Source of the DNA: UBA1731 sp045595285
GTDB taxonomy: Bacteria; Verrucomicrobiota; Kiritimatiellia; RFP12; UBA1067
DNA length: 64,000 bases
Direction: 5' to 3'
Assembly (NCBI GenBank): GCA_045595285.1
Contig: JAZOAC010000132.1
Span: 1-64,000 of the forward strand
A program made the position numbers and the translations under genes. The notes under the pieces were generated by a model. The model made no database searches. It worked only from the letters and a program-made list of their open reading frames with translations, and was not told the DNA's origin. Below are positions 14,622 to 23,999 of the stretch, one piece after another (the first letter of the stretch is position 1; each line of letters opens with the position of its first letter).

Positions 14622-15458
14622 TCACGGCTTCTTCGAGACCTCGACAAACTTACCGTCCCTCAATTCGAAGAAATCAAGGCGAACACGAGGAGGATTGTTG
14701 ACAGGATCCTTGCGCCAGGCTCGCATGTTTCCTCCCAGAGCCCGGACTGCAAAAAACACTTTTGCATCGGACTTGGCCACGGATTTCGGGAGCATGTCAA
14801 AACCTTCGAAGCAGGAGAACGCGACAGTCTCCACTTCCTTCAGATCCCCGGTCACACGAGCCGTGCCGCCATAGCACCCAAAGAAAAGATACTTTCCGTC
14901 CGTTGCCATGGTCTGGACGCCGTAACGAATGTCAAATCCAAGATCAAGGTCAACATTGTCCTTCTCTGCAAGATCAAGACCCAGACGCTTTACGCAGCAC
15001 ATAGGATGTTTGCCTTTACCCCATCTGTCTACACCGACATAAATGGTGTCGCCAAGCACTGCTATCCCGTCCAACGCCTCAGGAAACCACCTCTCGTCCA
15101 AAACATTGAGGTTTTCATCCCATACACGTACCAGTCCCTGCATGCCGTCTTTGCGCAGCTTTTTATTGCGTATCACAAAAGCGCCGTATATCTTCCCGTT
15201 GGCATAGGCCGTGTCGCCAAGATGGGCAGGAGTCTCAATTGTCTTGATAAGCTTGCCGTCCCAGCCAATCTTCGCAATGCCAAGCTGATGCGAAAGATAC
15301 ACCCCCTGTTCTGAACAGCATGCCCCCTGGACGTGACCGGCCTTTATGAGCATATCCAGTTCATGCGGTACGGTGTATACCGGAGCCATACTGAATCCAG
15401 AGAAAACCTGCAGATGCGCAAACAACAGGGTAAACACGACAGCAACTTTACTGTTCAT
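14622..15458 (-). CDS. Exported beta-propeller-like protein
   Basis: 278 aa from the ATG at 15458, giving the signal peptide MNSKVAVVFTLLFAHLQVF. The body has repeated short strands typical of a propeller: 'GVYLSHQLGIAKIGWDGKLI', 'GDTAYANGKIYGAF', 'LDGIAVLGDTIYVGVDRWG', 'MATDGKYLFFGCYGG'. Probably periplasmic or surface-bound; no catalytic motif is seen. It is the last gene of the operon that runs left from the cupin at 24.4 kb, and its role with the neighbouring glycan enzymes is inferred only. Confidence 0.75.
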   Translation of the reverse strand: MNSKVAVVFTLLFAHLQVFSGFSMAPVYTVPHELDMLIKAGHVQGACCSEQGVYLSHQLGIAKIGWDGKLIKTIETPAHLGDTAYANGKIYGAFVIRNKKLRKDGMQGLVRVWDENLNVLDERWFPEALDGIAVLGDTIYVGVDRWGKGKHPMCCVKRLGLDLAEKDNVDLDLGFDIRYGVQTMATDGKYLFFGCYGGTARVTGDLKEVETVAFSCFEGFDMLPKSVAKSDAKVFFAVRALGGNMRAWRKDPVNNPPRVRLDFFELRDGKFVEVSKKP

Positions 15459-15510
15459 AATCGCGCGTCCTTCTTTATGGTACACCGCAACCCGATTGCG
15501 TATCCTGGAA

Positions 15511-17622
15511 TCATCTTAACACGATTACGGTACCCTTCACATTGATCTTCTCCGGATTTCCGACCGTTGAAAACCCAGGATCGCTCTGCATCGCATAATC
15601 GGCTGAAACCCAGGCGACATCCGATGGAGCGGCGCGCAGACGCATCTCATCCATCCAGCCCGGGAATGGGGTGTTGCTGGCGTCGCCCTTGCCCAGAAAA
15701 AGAGCGTTCGCAGTATTTGTGGGGGCATAGTTTGCCGATTTGATATGCGTTCCGTTGATGTACAGAGCCACCCCGCCACCGGAATAGGTTGCTGAAAGAT
15801 AGACAAAATCATTTGTGCTGTCAAACGCCGTGTTGGCGCACTTCATCTGCTTATTGCCACTCGGGGTGTGGGTGGCCACATTATACGACAACGGCGATTC
15901 CATCAAGGTCAGCTCGAAACTCTGCGCCACGGAAAAGACCCGCGGATTCTTTTCCCCAAACGGCAAGGCCTTAACCCATGCAGACATTGTGAAGTTGCTT
16001 ATGTCAAAGGTTTCGTGGTTGATGGGCGTAGTCTCGATATAGTCATAGTCCTGCCAACGAATTTCCGTACCGTCGCTTTTGTGCGTACCATCTCCGAAAA
16101 ACGCCGTTCCAATCTTCCCCGGATCGGAAAGTCTGGGTCCCGCCCCGTTCACAGTTCCATCCATGCCCGCGCCCGACGAGTCCGCCGCCGATCCGGAGAA
16201 GTGCCATACGCCTATGTAATTTGCCTGAGACCAAACGGACGTCTCCGGAAGCGCCTGCGCCGCCGAAGCGTTCGGCCTATAGTACATCCACAGCGTAGAT
16301 GGCGACGGGACGAACGCATCCAACCGCACCCATACGGTAGATTCGCCTTCCGGATTCCAGCAATCAACCTCATGCGGTAGCACAAAGCCGTTATCATCCG
16401 TAAAACGCAGATCGTTTTCTGCATCGGCGCATTCGCTGTACACCGGCGAACCTTGCGGAATGCGTATCAGAACCGGAAACGAATAAAGAATCTTATCTAC
16501 ACCGCTGCCCTTGATTGAAACACTGCATCTGCGGCGGAAATTCTCGGCGTCAATCAACTGAGTCCTGTCTATGTCCTCCAATTCGCCGACATCGGCAAAA
16601 TTCGGATCGTTCTGGGTTGCATAGTCAGCCGCCACCCAATCCGCGTTTGACGCAACAAATCTCAGACGCATTTCATCCATATAGCCTCTAAAGGAAGAGG
16701 CGTATCTGTTTGGATAGCTGCCGAGCCTCAAATCGTTTTCCGACGGCGTCACAGAGAAACCAGAAGCCTCACGGCCTTCATACTCGCCATTCACATACAG
16801 GTCGCAGCCTCCATCCCGGAAGACAGCCGTCAAATAAACATAGTCCACGGTGCAGTACTTAGTTGTCTCCTTTTTATACTGTTCAGTGGCGCCGACCGCC
16901 GTATAGGTATTGGCATTCTTCACCTGCAATCCGAAGCCCGTTGTCTGATTAGACGGATCGTTTTTGTTGCAAAATACATATCGGGCCCCTTCAATAACCT
17001 GGATACCTGATTTAACCCATGCGGACAAAGTGAAATTAGTTCCGTTGAAATCCCCTGAGTTTATGACTCCGGTTTTGACGCAATCGTTGCCGTCTCCGTA
17101 AAATGCAGTGCCGACCTTGCCTCCCGCACTGAAGGACGGCTCGCCCACATTGGTCGACGCCATTGCGCTGGGCGAGGAGTCCGCCGCCGATCCGGAGAAG
17201 TGCCATACGCCGGCATAATTCGATTTGCCCCACACTTCGGTAGATTGTGCAGAAGACTGTCCAATGCCGCCGACATACATCACTATTCTGGACGACGCGC
17301 CGCCAAGAACCGGTACGTTCACCCAGACCGTCGACTCACCGTCCAGATTCCATACGTCAATCTCATGGGGTAGGAGATTCCCGGATGCATCGGCGAAGCA
17401 GATGTTTGCGGAATCGCCGGCCGTTGCGGAATGGATGGCCGAATCCGACGGTATGCGCAACAGAACCGGAAAATCACGAAGCTCCGAACCGCCCGTGTAG
17501 CCCGGAAACGTTACATTGCATTTCCAGCGGAACAGCGTCGTATCGACCTTCTCCGCCTGCGCCTGACGGCAGATTCCCACCGCCGCCAATGCCATGAACA
17601 CAGCTGCCAATGTTTTCTTCAT
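15511..17622 (-). CDS. Exported protein with two DUF2341-LamG units
   Basis: 703 aa. Signal peptide MKKTLAAVFMALAAVGICRQ then AQA. Two tandem units follow, each a DUF2341 domain ('LRDFPVLLRIPSDSAIH', 'LLPHEIDVWN..GESTVWV') and a LamG/concanavalin-like domain ('YAGVWHFSGSAADSS', 'FTLSAWVKSG', 'YMDEMRLR'). The units span roughly residues 27-350 and 360-690. Such proteins bind sugars or anchor at the surface. It ends NVKGTVIVLR, like the C-termini of the beta-strand-repeat proteins here. A GGAGA site lies 8 nt before the ATG. An identical stretch of about 33 bp in the two LamG parts suggests recent duplication or gene conversion. Confidence 0.9.
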   Translation of the reverse strand: MKKTLAAVFMALAAVGICRQAQAEKVDTTLFRWKCNVTFPGYTGGSELRDFPVLLRIPSDSAIHSATAGDSANICFADASGNLLPHEIDVWNLDGESTVWVNVPVLGGASSRIVMYVGGIGQSSAQSTEVWGKSNYAGVWHFSGSAADSSPSAMASTNVGEPSFSAGGKVGTAFYGDGNDCVKTGVINSGDFNGTNFTLSAWVKSGIQVIEGARYVFCNKNDPSNQTTGFGLQVKNANTYTAVGATEQYKKETTKYCTVDYVYLTAVFRDGGCDLYVNGEYEGREASGFSVTPSENDLRLGSYPNRYASSFRGYMDEMRLRFVASNADWVAADYATQNDPNFADVGELEDIDRTQLIDAENFRRRCSVSIKGSGVDKILYSFPVLIRIPQGSPVYSECADAENDLRFTDDNGFVLPHEVDCWNPEGESTVWVRLDAFVPSPSTLWMYYRPNASAAQALPETSVWSQANYIGVWHFSGSAADSSGAGMDGTVNGAGPRLSDPGKIGTAFFGDGTHKSDGTEIRWQDYDYIETTPINHETFDISNFTMSAWVKALPFGEKNPRVFSVAQSFELTLMESPLSYNVATHTPSGNKQMKCANTAFDSTNDFVYLSATYSGGGVALYINGTHIKSANYAPTNTANALFLGKGDASNTPFPGWMDEMRLRAAPSDVAWVSADYAMQSDPGFSTVGNPEKINVKGTVIVLR

Positions 17623-17664
17623 AATGATTCTCCGTTTTCATCAGTTCAGGTTGACGATAAATAC

Positions 17665-20600
17665 CTAGTTCGATGCATCTGAAGAGCTCACGAAAAGGGT
17701 CCCCCACGTCGACGGAGTGTGCGGGACGCCATTTTGCCACCCAAACGCCCCGCATTTCGCGTTCCTGTCGGGGAGTCCAAGCGAAACCCTTTCGAAAAAA
17801 CGGAGCTGCGGATTGACGTTCGGCTCAAACTGCAGGGATGAGAACGGAATGACGACAATGGCGCGCCAGCCTTCCTGGGTCTTTTCGACACGGCTCTCCC
17901 ACTTGCAGTCCTTGCTCCCATCCGAAACGACCGCTTTGTTGCGGGTGCCGTCCGCCGCCAGCATGAAGTGCCGGTAGGAAGCCCGGTCCGCCTCGAAAAA
18001 CAGTTCTATGAAATCCCCAGTCGAGCAGGCGTTGCGGTCCGAAGTGGAATGCGTCACGACGGGCAGTCCGCCCTTCTTCACGTCAATGCCGAGGACGAGT
18101 TCCCGTTCGTTCGCATAGATGCGCGTATTGACGCCGGCGGTTTCAGGGATGGCGGCAGGGCGTATGCGGGTGAAGCCCGTCAACGACGTACCCCGCGACC
18201 ACGGCTTCCCGTGGAACATGTCGAAATGCGGCTTTTTCGGCGTACCCGTGAAACGGACGCGCGTTTCGACCTGTTTGTATTTGGGCGATTCGTCGATCCA
18301 CATCTCAAGGATGCGCTGCATGGATGCAATCCATTTTCTACGCTCTTCGCAATCCGCTTTCGCAAAGGCCGCTTTCAGCGCTTCCCGGCACTTGTCGGAT
18401 ATTCCGTTCTGGACTATGTAGATCGATGCCATTCGGAACGGATTGTCGCAGAAGCCTGACGAGATGCTGTTGGAGTACCATGACCTGCGCACCTCGCCAT
18501 AGAAACGCCCTACATCACCGGCGGCAGGGCCGAACGTACGCGAAAGGAATTCCCTGCGCAATGCCGCCGGGTCAAGGGACGGATTCCAGAAGAGCCGCTC
18601 GACAACCCAAGCCTCCATCGCATTCATGTCGTAGAATTCGGATCTGGGGCGCATTACTCCCTTTGCATTGGCCCCCTGCATCACTTCGTCATCGGATTCG
18701 ACAATAGGCGCATATACGTATTTCCCTCCTTTTTCAAGGAAGTAGCGCAGGTCGACTGCGGCGGTGTCGGCCATCGGCCTGGGGAAGAACAGGTTTCCGC
18801 ACCAGTAGTACTCCCTGAGTCCGATCTCCGCACCGCTTGCAAGCCAGCCGTCGAGCTTTTCCCTCCAGCGGCGATTGGTCGAACCTTCCACAAACGATTC
18901 GCGCATGTTACGCGGATAGGGGCAGAAGCGGACTATGATGTTCTTCTCGAGCTTGATGCGCGGAGCGTCGGTAAGGTGGTAGTATCCGTGGACTATGGCC
19001 TTCGCGCCTGGACGGACCGCCGCCACGCGCCGGGCGACCTGGTTGTAGAACCGGAAAAAGCGCGTCGAACGGTAGGCCGGATCGCCAGCCTCAAGGAACG
19101 TTCCGTCATCCAGGCGTATCGGCTTCTGGCACTCGTCGCACTGGCATGTAAGCACACGGTCCTCTATCGTGATGTTTATCAGCTTGATGTCGCGCGGCAC
19201 GGATGGCATCTTCCGTTCGACGGCATCGCAGAACGCCTTGACGAATCCAGGATTGCTTTCGCAGAAATTCATCTTCCCGCCCGTCCAGCGCTTGCCGTCG
19301 ATCATCATGCGGTATTCCGGATGGTCGGGACATTCCGTCTTCGGGAACCACACCTTCTGCATGTTGTGTCCGCGGCCGCCGCCCCAGTAATCCTTGTGAC
19401 ATCCGATCATGCCGTACCGCACCGCAAGGGTGCGATGCTCCAGACGGGTGCCGCGATCATGCAGCGACGTATCGCCGTTGCGCACCCTGTAGCGCCAGAT
19501 TTCCGGCAGTTTCGAGCCCGAACCCAATGTCCGCCTGAGGAATGCGGGAATGTCCACATACTCGTCCTGAAGTCCCTTCCATCCGTCCGGCGCCGGACGC
19601 TTCGTGTAGAAGCAAAGGTCGCCGCCGGGCCTTGGCCAAATGATATCGGTATGCCGCTCCAGCCACTTGTGGACACCATTGACGAGTCCCTTGGGATTTG
19701 CCGCAACAAAGTTCAGCACGCCGTCCCTCCATCTTACGGCATATCCGTCAGTCCCTTCCAGACGATTCCAGTCGGCGGCGAACAGACCATTCTCCGAAGG
19801 CAGCCGGAAACGGACGGGCGGAGCGGAACCGAAAACCTTCGTCGCAAAGTTGGTGAACTCCTCATGCGCCCATTCGACGGCCGGATGGCTCGACATAGGA
19901 TAATCGAACGACCAGAACTTCTCGGGAGAGAGAAACACGTGCCCGACAATCCCCGTAATGTCGAACATCCAATCTTCAAGAAGGCCTTTCTCCGCCTTTT
20001 TGAATACGGCCTTCCAGAGTCCGGCATCGGCCCCCGCCTGCTCGATATGCCCCTTCCAGGCAAACACGGACGGACAGTTGTATACGCTCCGGCCCGTCGA
20101 GGAGACCAGCTCGACTCCTATGGCTTCGCTGCCGTCACCCGAAACAAAGAATCCGAACTCCGGCGCATATTCCGGAACGGAGAAATACAACTCTCCCTGA
20201 GAGCCGATGGCCGCACACCAGTCAGACGTAAGATCGGCAGCAATGGGAGCAGCGCACTCAAGAAGCGACAGCTGCAGGCCGATGCGCCTTGAGTCAAGGA
20301 AATAGAAGCCCGCCCTGGGCGCATCGAACTTCAGCGTCTCCACGTCCTTCCCCGGCAAAGGGACGGAAGCAATAATCTTGCCGTCAACATCGGAAAATTC
20401 CACTTCCCCGGATACGGCGCGGGAATATCTGCCGATGGGATTTTGCCTCCACTTGAACTTTATGGTTCTGGCGCGATCGGCATAGAATACAAACCGCAAC
20501 TGATGACGGAAACGGATTGGCGAGAGCTTGACCATCTCGCCAGGACGGGAGTCTGAAACCCTGGCCCGGGAGAAATCCGGAGCAGGCTTAACGGTCGGAA

Positions 20601-21687
20601 CCTTATTCTTCGCCGAAAGGAACGGAAGGTTTCTGACAACCCATTCGTCATCAACCTTCGTCTCGACCACTCTTCCTCTCTTATTCCGCTCGACGATGCG
20701 ACAACCGGTGAACTCGCAGGTGAACGGGCATCTCAGAGAGGCCTTTATCGAAAAGACGTTGTTTCGCGGATGCTCGAACGAGCTGTCGCGGAATATGAGC
20801 CGTCCGCCGATTTCCGAGCGGTCGTCCCGCGTGTTGTGCACGGTGACAGCTGTTGCATTGCCAATGGTGCGGCAGCGTTCAAACACCATGTCAAAGGGCT
20901 GCGATTTTCCCGGAACCAACCTGCCCAGGGCAAGCTCTATGCCATGACTCTTGTTGTTCTCAAAGACACAGTCCCGCATCACAATGCCCCGCATCAGATC
21001 CTCCGGGGAATTCGGCTCGAAGTCTATCCCCGACTGCGGCGGCAATCCGCGTGTGTTCTTGAACGTGCAGCGTTCCACAATCAATCCATCGACACTTGTG
21101 ACACTGATTCCCTGACGGACGCTTGTATCGACACATACGTCTTCGATGCGTATGCCGGTGGAGGCGCGCACGCCGTCTGTGATGCCGAAAGCCTTGCCCC
21201 GGCGCTTCTTGAGAGCGCCCACATAGATGCCGTCGCCTCCGGCGTTAAGTATCTTGAGTCCCCTGACTATGGCATTGTGCGTCCCCAGTATTGTTATGGC
21301 GTGACGCCATTCGGATTTCCGGTACGGAGGCTTCAGGTAATCATCGTGGTGCATACGAAGAACGCCTTTGCCTCCTATCACGACATTGCTGCACCCCGGA
21401 AACGAGAATACGCAATCATCCTTTCCGAGATACGCGCCTTTCTTGGCCTCCACCACCGCACCATCCTCGAAGAATATCTCCTGGTTAGAACGGCCCCGCA
21501 ATGGCAGCACAATCCAGCGGCGGGCATCGACCACAACCTTTTTCGCTCCGGAATCGATTGCCGCCTGCATAAACCTGGTGGAATCTTCAGCGTCGAAGCC
21601 AAACTCCGAAACCCGCACCACATCCTTCGCCAATGAAGACGCGACGGCCAATGTCACCACGACCGCAAGATTGAACTTATGTGTCAT
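17665..21687 (-). CDS. Exported beta-helix / DUF4838 / CBM9-like multidomain protein
   Basis: 1340 aa from the ATG at 21687, giving signal peptide MTHKFNLAVVVTLAVASSLA. Domains in order: right-handed parallel beta-helix (about 20-370; 'VSEFGFDAEDSTRFMQAAID', 'NVVIGGKGVLRMHHDD', 'SGIDFEPNSPEDLMRG'); a middle sandwich; DUF4838 (about 600-1110; 'GLVNGVHKWLERHTDIIWP', 'INITIEDRVLTCQCDECQKP', 'KAIVHGYYHL'); a C-terminal CBM9-like sandwich (about 1150-1335; 'DFIELFFEADRASYRHFML'). DUF4838 resembles alpha-glucuronidase/hexosaminidase barrels, so a glycosidase role is likely but the substrate is unknown. An in-frame GTG at 21801 with AAAGGA upstream is an alternative start that would translate through the domain V-like hairpin. 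Confidence 0.88.
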   Translation of the reverse strand: MTHKFNLAVVVTLAVASSLAKDVVRVSEFGFDAEDSTRFMQAAIDSGAKKVVVDARRWIVLPLRGRSNQEIFFEDGAVVEAKKGAYLGKDDCVFSFPGCSNVVIGGKGVLRMHHDDYLKPPYRKSEWRHAITILGTHNAIVRGLKILNAGGDGIYVGALKKRRGKAFGITDGVRASTGIRIEDVCVDTSVRQGISVTSVDGLIVERCTFKNTRGLPPQSGIDFEPNSPEDLMRGIVMRDCVFENNKSHGIELALGRLVPGKSQPFDMVFERCRTIGNATAVTVHNTRDDRSEIGGRLIFRDSSFEHPRNNVFSIKASLRCPFTCEFTGCRIVERNKRGRVVETKVDDEWVVRNLPFLSAKNKVPTVKPAPDFSRARVSDSRPGEMVKLSPIRFRHQLRFVFYADRARTIKFKWRQNPIGRYSRAVSGEVEFSDVDGKIIASVPLPGKDVETLKFDAPRAGFYFLDSRRIGLQLSLLECAAPIAADLTSDWCAAIGSQGELYFSVPEYAPEFGFFVSGDGSEAIGVELVSSTGRSVYNCPSVFAWKGHIEQAGADAGLWKAVFKKAEKGLLEDWMFDITGIVGHVFLSPEKFWSFDYPMSSHPAVEWAHEEFTNFATKVFGSAPPVRFRLPSENGLFAADWNRLEGTDGYAVRWRDGVLNFVAANPKGLVNGVHKWLERHTDIIWPRPGGDLCFYTKRPAPDGWKGLQDEYVDIPAFLRRTLGSGSKLPEIWRYRVRNGDTSLHDRGTRLEHRTLAVRYGMIGCHKDYWGGGRGHNMQKVWFPKTECPDHPEYRMMIDGKRWTGGKMNFCESNPGFVKAFCDAVERKMPSVPRDIKLINITIEDRVLTCQCDECQKPIRLDDGTFLEAGDPAYRSTRFFRFYNQVARRVAAVRPGAKAIVHGYYHLTDAPRIKLEKNIIVRFCPYPRNMRESFVEGSTNRRWREKLDGWLASGAEIGLREYYWCGNLFFPRPMADTAAVDLRYFLEKGGKYVYAPIVESDDEVMQGANAKGVMRPRSEFYDMNAMEAWVVERLFWNPSLDPAALRREFLSRTFGPAAGDVGRFYGEVRRSWYSNSISSGFCDNPFRMASIYIVQNGISDKCREALKAAFAKADCEERRKWIASMQRILEMWIDESPKYKQVETRVRFTGTPKKPHFDMFHGKPWSRGTSLTGFTRIRPAAIPETAGVNTRIYANERELVLGIDVKKGGLPVVTHSTSDRNACSTGDFIELFFEADRASYRHFMLAADGTRNKAVVSDGSKDCKWESRVEKTQEGWRAIVVIPFSSLQFEPNVNPQLRFFERVSLGLPDRNAKCGAFGWQNGVPHTPSTWGTLFVSSSDASN

Positions 21688-21740
21688 CCTGCAGAGCAGA
21701 GATCCATGCCCCGGCATTGCCGATGCTATTTTCCCCACGT

Positions 21741-21775
21741 CAAACCGTACATGCGGATTTCCCGCATACGGCTTT
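21741..21775 (-). ncRNA. Group II intron domain V-like hairpin in the 5' leader
   Basis: Minus-strand sequence AAAGCCGTATGCGGGAAATC then CGCATGTACGGTTTG. It folds as a lower stem AAGCCGTA/TACGGTTT containing the AGC triad with a G.U pair, a 2-nt bulge (TG) on the 3' side, an upper stem TGCGG/CCGCA and a GAAA-type loop. These are the diagnostic features of group II intron domain V. No intron-encoded protein or other intron domains were recognised nearby. It sits about 55-90 nt from the predicted transcript start and 53-87 nt before the signal-peptide ATG. Translating it gives the phrase GKPYAGNPHVRFD, which I recall at mis-annotated N-termini in other genomes. Confidence 0.7.
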
Positions 21776-21836
21776 CCATTGATCGCTTCTCTCTTTGCCA
21801 CAGCTTTCGTCCTTTCTTCGCTTTAAATGGCTGTGA

Positions 21837-21863
21837 ATTATATTTGTTTTTTTTTTCTGTCAA
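21837..21863 (-). promoter_or_regulatory. Promoter of the DUF4838 gene with an A10 spacer
   Basis: Consensus -35 TTGACA (21858-21863) and -10 TATAAT (21837-21842) on the minus strand, separated by only 15 bp, ten of which are a continuous A run. Transcription would start near 21830. Spacer length changes by slippage could alter promoter strength. Confidence 0.7.
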
Positions 21864-21873
21864 ATCCGCGTTT

Positions 21874-23919
21874 TCAACGCCCAAGATCACACGCACCCTC
21901 GTTGCGGTTTGCAAAACGGTAAAGGCGGATGGCATCGGGCGCGAGCGGAGCATCGGGCGCAACGGCTCCCGTCTGCGGCTCTGTTACGGATTGCGGTTTC
22001 CCCAATCCGTCCACATTCACTGCCGCCGGTTCTGCTGAAATGTTCCAGACGATGACACCACTGCCTTTCTTGCCAATGAAACGCTTGGCTATACAGCCTT
22101 TGCCGGTAAATATGAATCCGTCCGTATCCACGAAGCGGCCTTCGAGAAGAATATCCGAGTTGGCGTGCTGGAAGTCTGAAACCGCTTTCATGTAGCCGGC
22201 AAGAGTCCCCTTCGGCCCCGACTTCAGTATGGCGAAGTTGGGCACTCTGATAACGGTCCCGTAGTTTGTGGTGACATTGCCGGTTTCCGCGTATATGCGG
22301 TCCGGTCCATACCGCAATTCAACATCGTGGCGCATGCCGAACACAACAGTATAGTTCACCATCGGCCTGTCCTCGATCGGCGTGGGCACGCGCACGGTGG
22401 TGGCGAGTTCCGGGAACGTGTAGCGGACAAGTTCCGGCCATTCATTGCCGGGATTCCGGCCGTTTCCGCGAGACTTCATGAACGATTCGCAAGAATCGCG
22501 GCTTGCGCAGTAAGAAATACCGTGCCAGAACGCAATGGAATCCATAATAGTGTCGTGGAAGCCCTCCGTCATAACCGCGAAATCGGGATCCACCGTACGC
22601 ATTTCGGCTGCGACACGGTCAAGAAAACCGACACGCTCCTCCGCGTAGCTGTATGCCGGCACGAGATGGCCATGCCCTTTACCGTAGCAGGCGTACGGAC
22701 CAGATACACCGAGCTGATCGTAGAGAATCGCGTCTGCCCCCAGATTCTTCGCATTGCGGGCGAGGGACAGCATCCTGTCGAACCACGGCTTGGAATGAAG
22801 ACAAGCGAGCGCCTGATCGTAATTGGGAATGTCGCTATACTTGTGGTAATGCTGAATAACCAGTCCGCCGTCTTTGCGGATAAGCGAATGATCTTTGCCG
22901 TACTCGTTCCAATACCTGGTTGCGCCGACATGCTGAAGCTGCCCGTTCGCGTACAGGCAGACCCGCTTGCCGCGCTTCTTGAGAAGTTTGATTCCTTCGA
23001 CAAGCGCATCGCGTCCGCCCATCTTCGGACACGGTTCGTAGTCGGGATAAAGATGATCGTGTCCGCCGACGGTCCAGCCGAAGAGCCCGATCATGTCGAG
23101 GCCGAGCGAATCCGCATAGTCCGCCAGTTTCCCGAAATCTCCATAGGGCCAGAAAATCTCCTCGTTCTGCTGCTTGAGTATGACGAGAAGCCAGCCGTTC
23201 ACCTGTTTCGTCCAGGCGGGGGAAGCAGTCGCTTTGTGAACCGTGTCATACCAGGCGCGATACTTCCGCGCCGCCGCATGCCAGTCGCCTTTGTAGCGGA
23301 CGTATGACACCATAGGCAGCTTCCATATCTGCCCTGAAGCGATGAAGACTAAGTGCTTCGGCACAATTGCCGCCTTGTCACTCTCAGGCCGATAGCGAAG
23401 CGCGAAACTCTTCGCGTTCGCGCGGGAATCCAGCACCATCACCGACGCGCCGGATATTCCGTCGTCGAGCGCCACCCACGGCATGGTGAGCTTGCGGCTT
23501 GGATAGACATACGTCTCGAATGTAAATTCTCCTTCTGCCGCGGATTTCCATTCGACCGCATCACAGGAATCGTTTATCTGCGCAAAATTCGACACGCGCC
23601 GCCCGAAACCTTCCGGCACGTAGAATCCAGAACGGGCCTTATCTACGGGCAGCCCTTTTATTATCGGACCTTCAAACGATGTCACAAGCCCTTTGCCGTT
23701 ATTGGCGATGCGTCCGGTGAAATCCCATCCGTCCGCTGTTTTCACAGGCTCAAGCACGACCTCGATGTCACCCCGCGGCGCCTCGCTCGTCACCACCGCG
23801 ACACTTCCGTCGGGCTCCTCGACCGTCAGCCGCCATTCCCAGGACATGGCAGAAGCGTTTCTTGCGACCGCACAGGCCATGACCACAGCGGCAAACCGGC
23901 CGCATGCTCCAAGTTTCAT
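21874..23919 (-). CDS. Exported DUF6259-type glycoside hydrolase candidate
   Basis: 681 aa from the ATG at 23919: MKLGACGRFAAVVMACAVAR then NASA is a signal peptide (a longer frame starts at 23985). An N-terminal beta-sandwich ('MSWEWRLTVEEPDGSVAVV') precedes a TIM-barrel-like region of DUF6259 type ('WTKQVNGWLLVILKQQNEEI', 'LGLDMIGLFGWTVGGHDHLY', 'LGADAILYDQLG', 'DPDFAVMTEGFHDTIMDS'), with plausible acidic catalytic residues in 'YDQLG' and 'TEGFHD'. DUF6259 proteins resemble GH101/GH114-like endo-enzymes; substrate unknown. It is the second gene of the cupin-led operon, 80 nt after the cupin gene. Confidence 0.85.
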   Translation of the reverse strand: MKLGACGRFAAVVMACAVARNASAMSWEWRLTVEEPDGSVAVVTSEAPRGDIEVVLEPVKTADGWDFTGRIANNGKGLVTSFEGPIIKGLPVDKARSGFYVPEGFGRRVSNFAQINDSCDAVEWKSAAEGEFTFETYVYPSRKLTMPWVALDDGISGASVMVLDSRANAKSFALRYRPESDKAAIVPKHLVFIASGQIWKLPMVSYVRYKGDWHAAARKYRAWYDTVHKATASPAWTKQVNGWLLVILKQQNEEIFWPYGDFGKLADYADSLGLDMIGLFGWTVGGHDHLYPDYEPCPKMGGRDALVEGIKLLKKRGKRVCLYANGQLQHVGATRYWNEYGKDHSLIRKDGGLVIQHYHKYSDIPNYDQALACLHSKPWFDRMLSLARNAKNLGADAILYDQLGVSGPYACYGKGHGHLVPAYSYAEERVGFLDRVAAEMRTVDPDFAVMTEGFHDTIMDSIAFWHGISYCASRDSCESFMKSRGNGRNPGNEWPELVRYTFPELATTVRVPTPIEDRPMVNYTVVFGMRHDVELRYGPDRIYAETGNVTTNYGTVIRVPNFAILKSGPKGTLAGYMKAVSDFQHANSDILLEGRFVDTDGFIFTGKGCIAKRFIGKKGSGVIVWNISAEPAAVNVDGLGKPQSVTEPQTGAVAPDAPLAPDAIRLYRFANRNEGACDLGR

Positions 23920-23999
23920 GCTAAATATTGATTCTCTCGTATCCATTGTCTGCAAGGCTCCGAATCTACCGTTGACCGGTGACACTCCATTGAACTTCT

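Noticed and set aside
18976..20292. Long open frame (438 codons) on the plus strand opposite the DUF4838 gene
   Set aside because: It is the antisense of a clearly homologous coding gene; such frames arise from the high GC content and codon bias. No protein motif or ribosome site.
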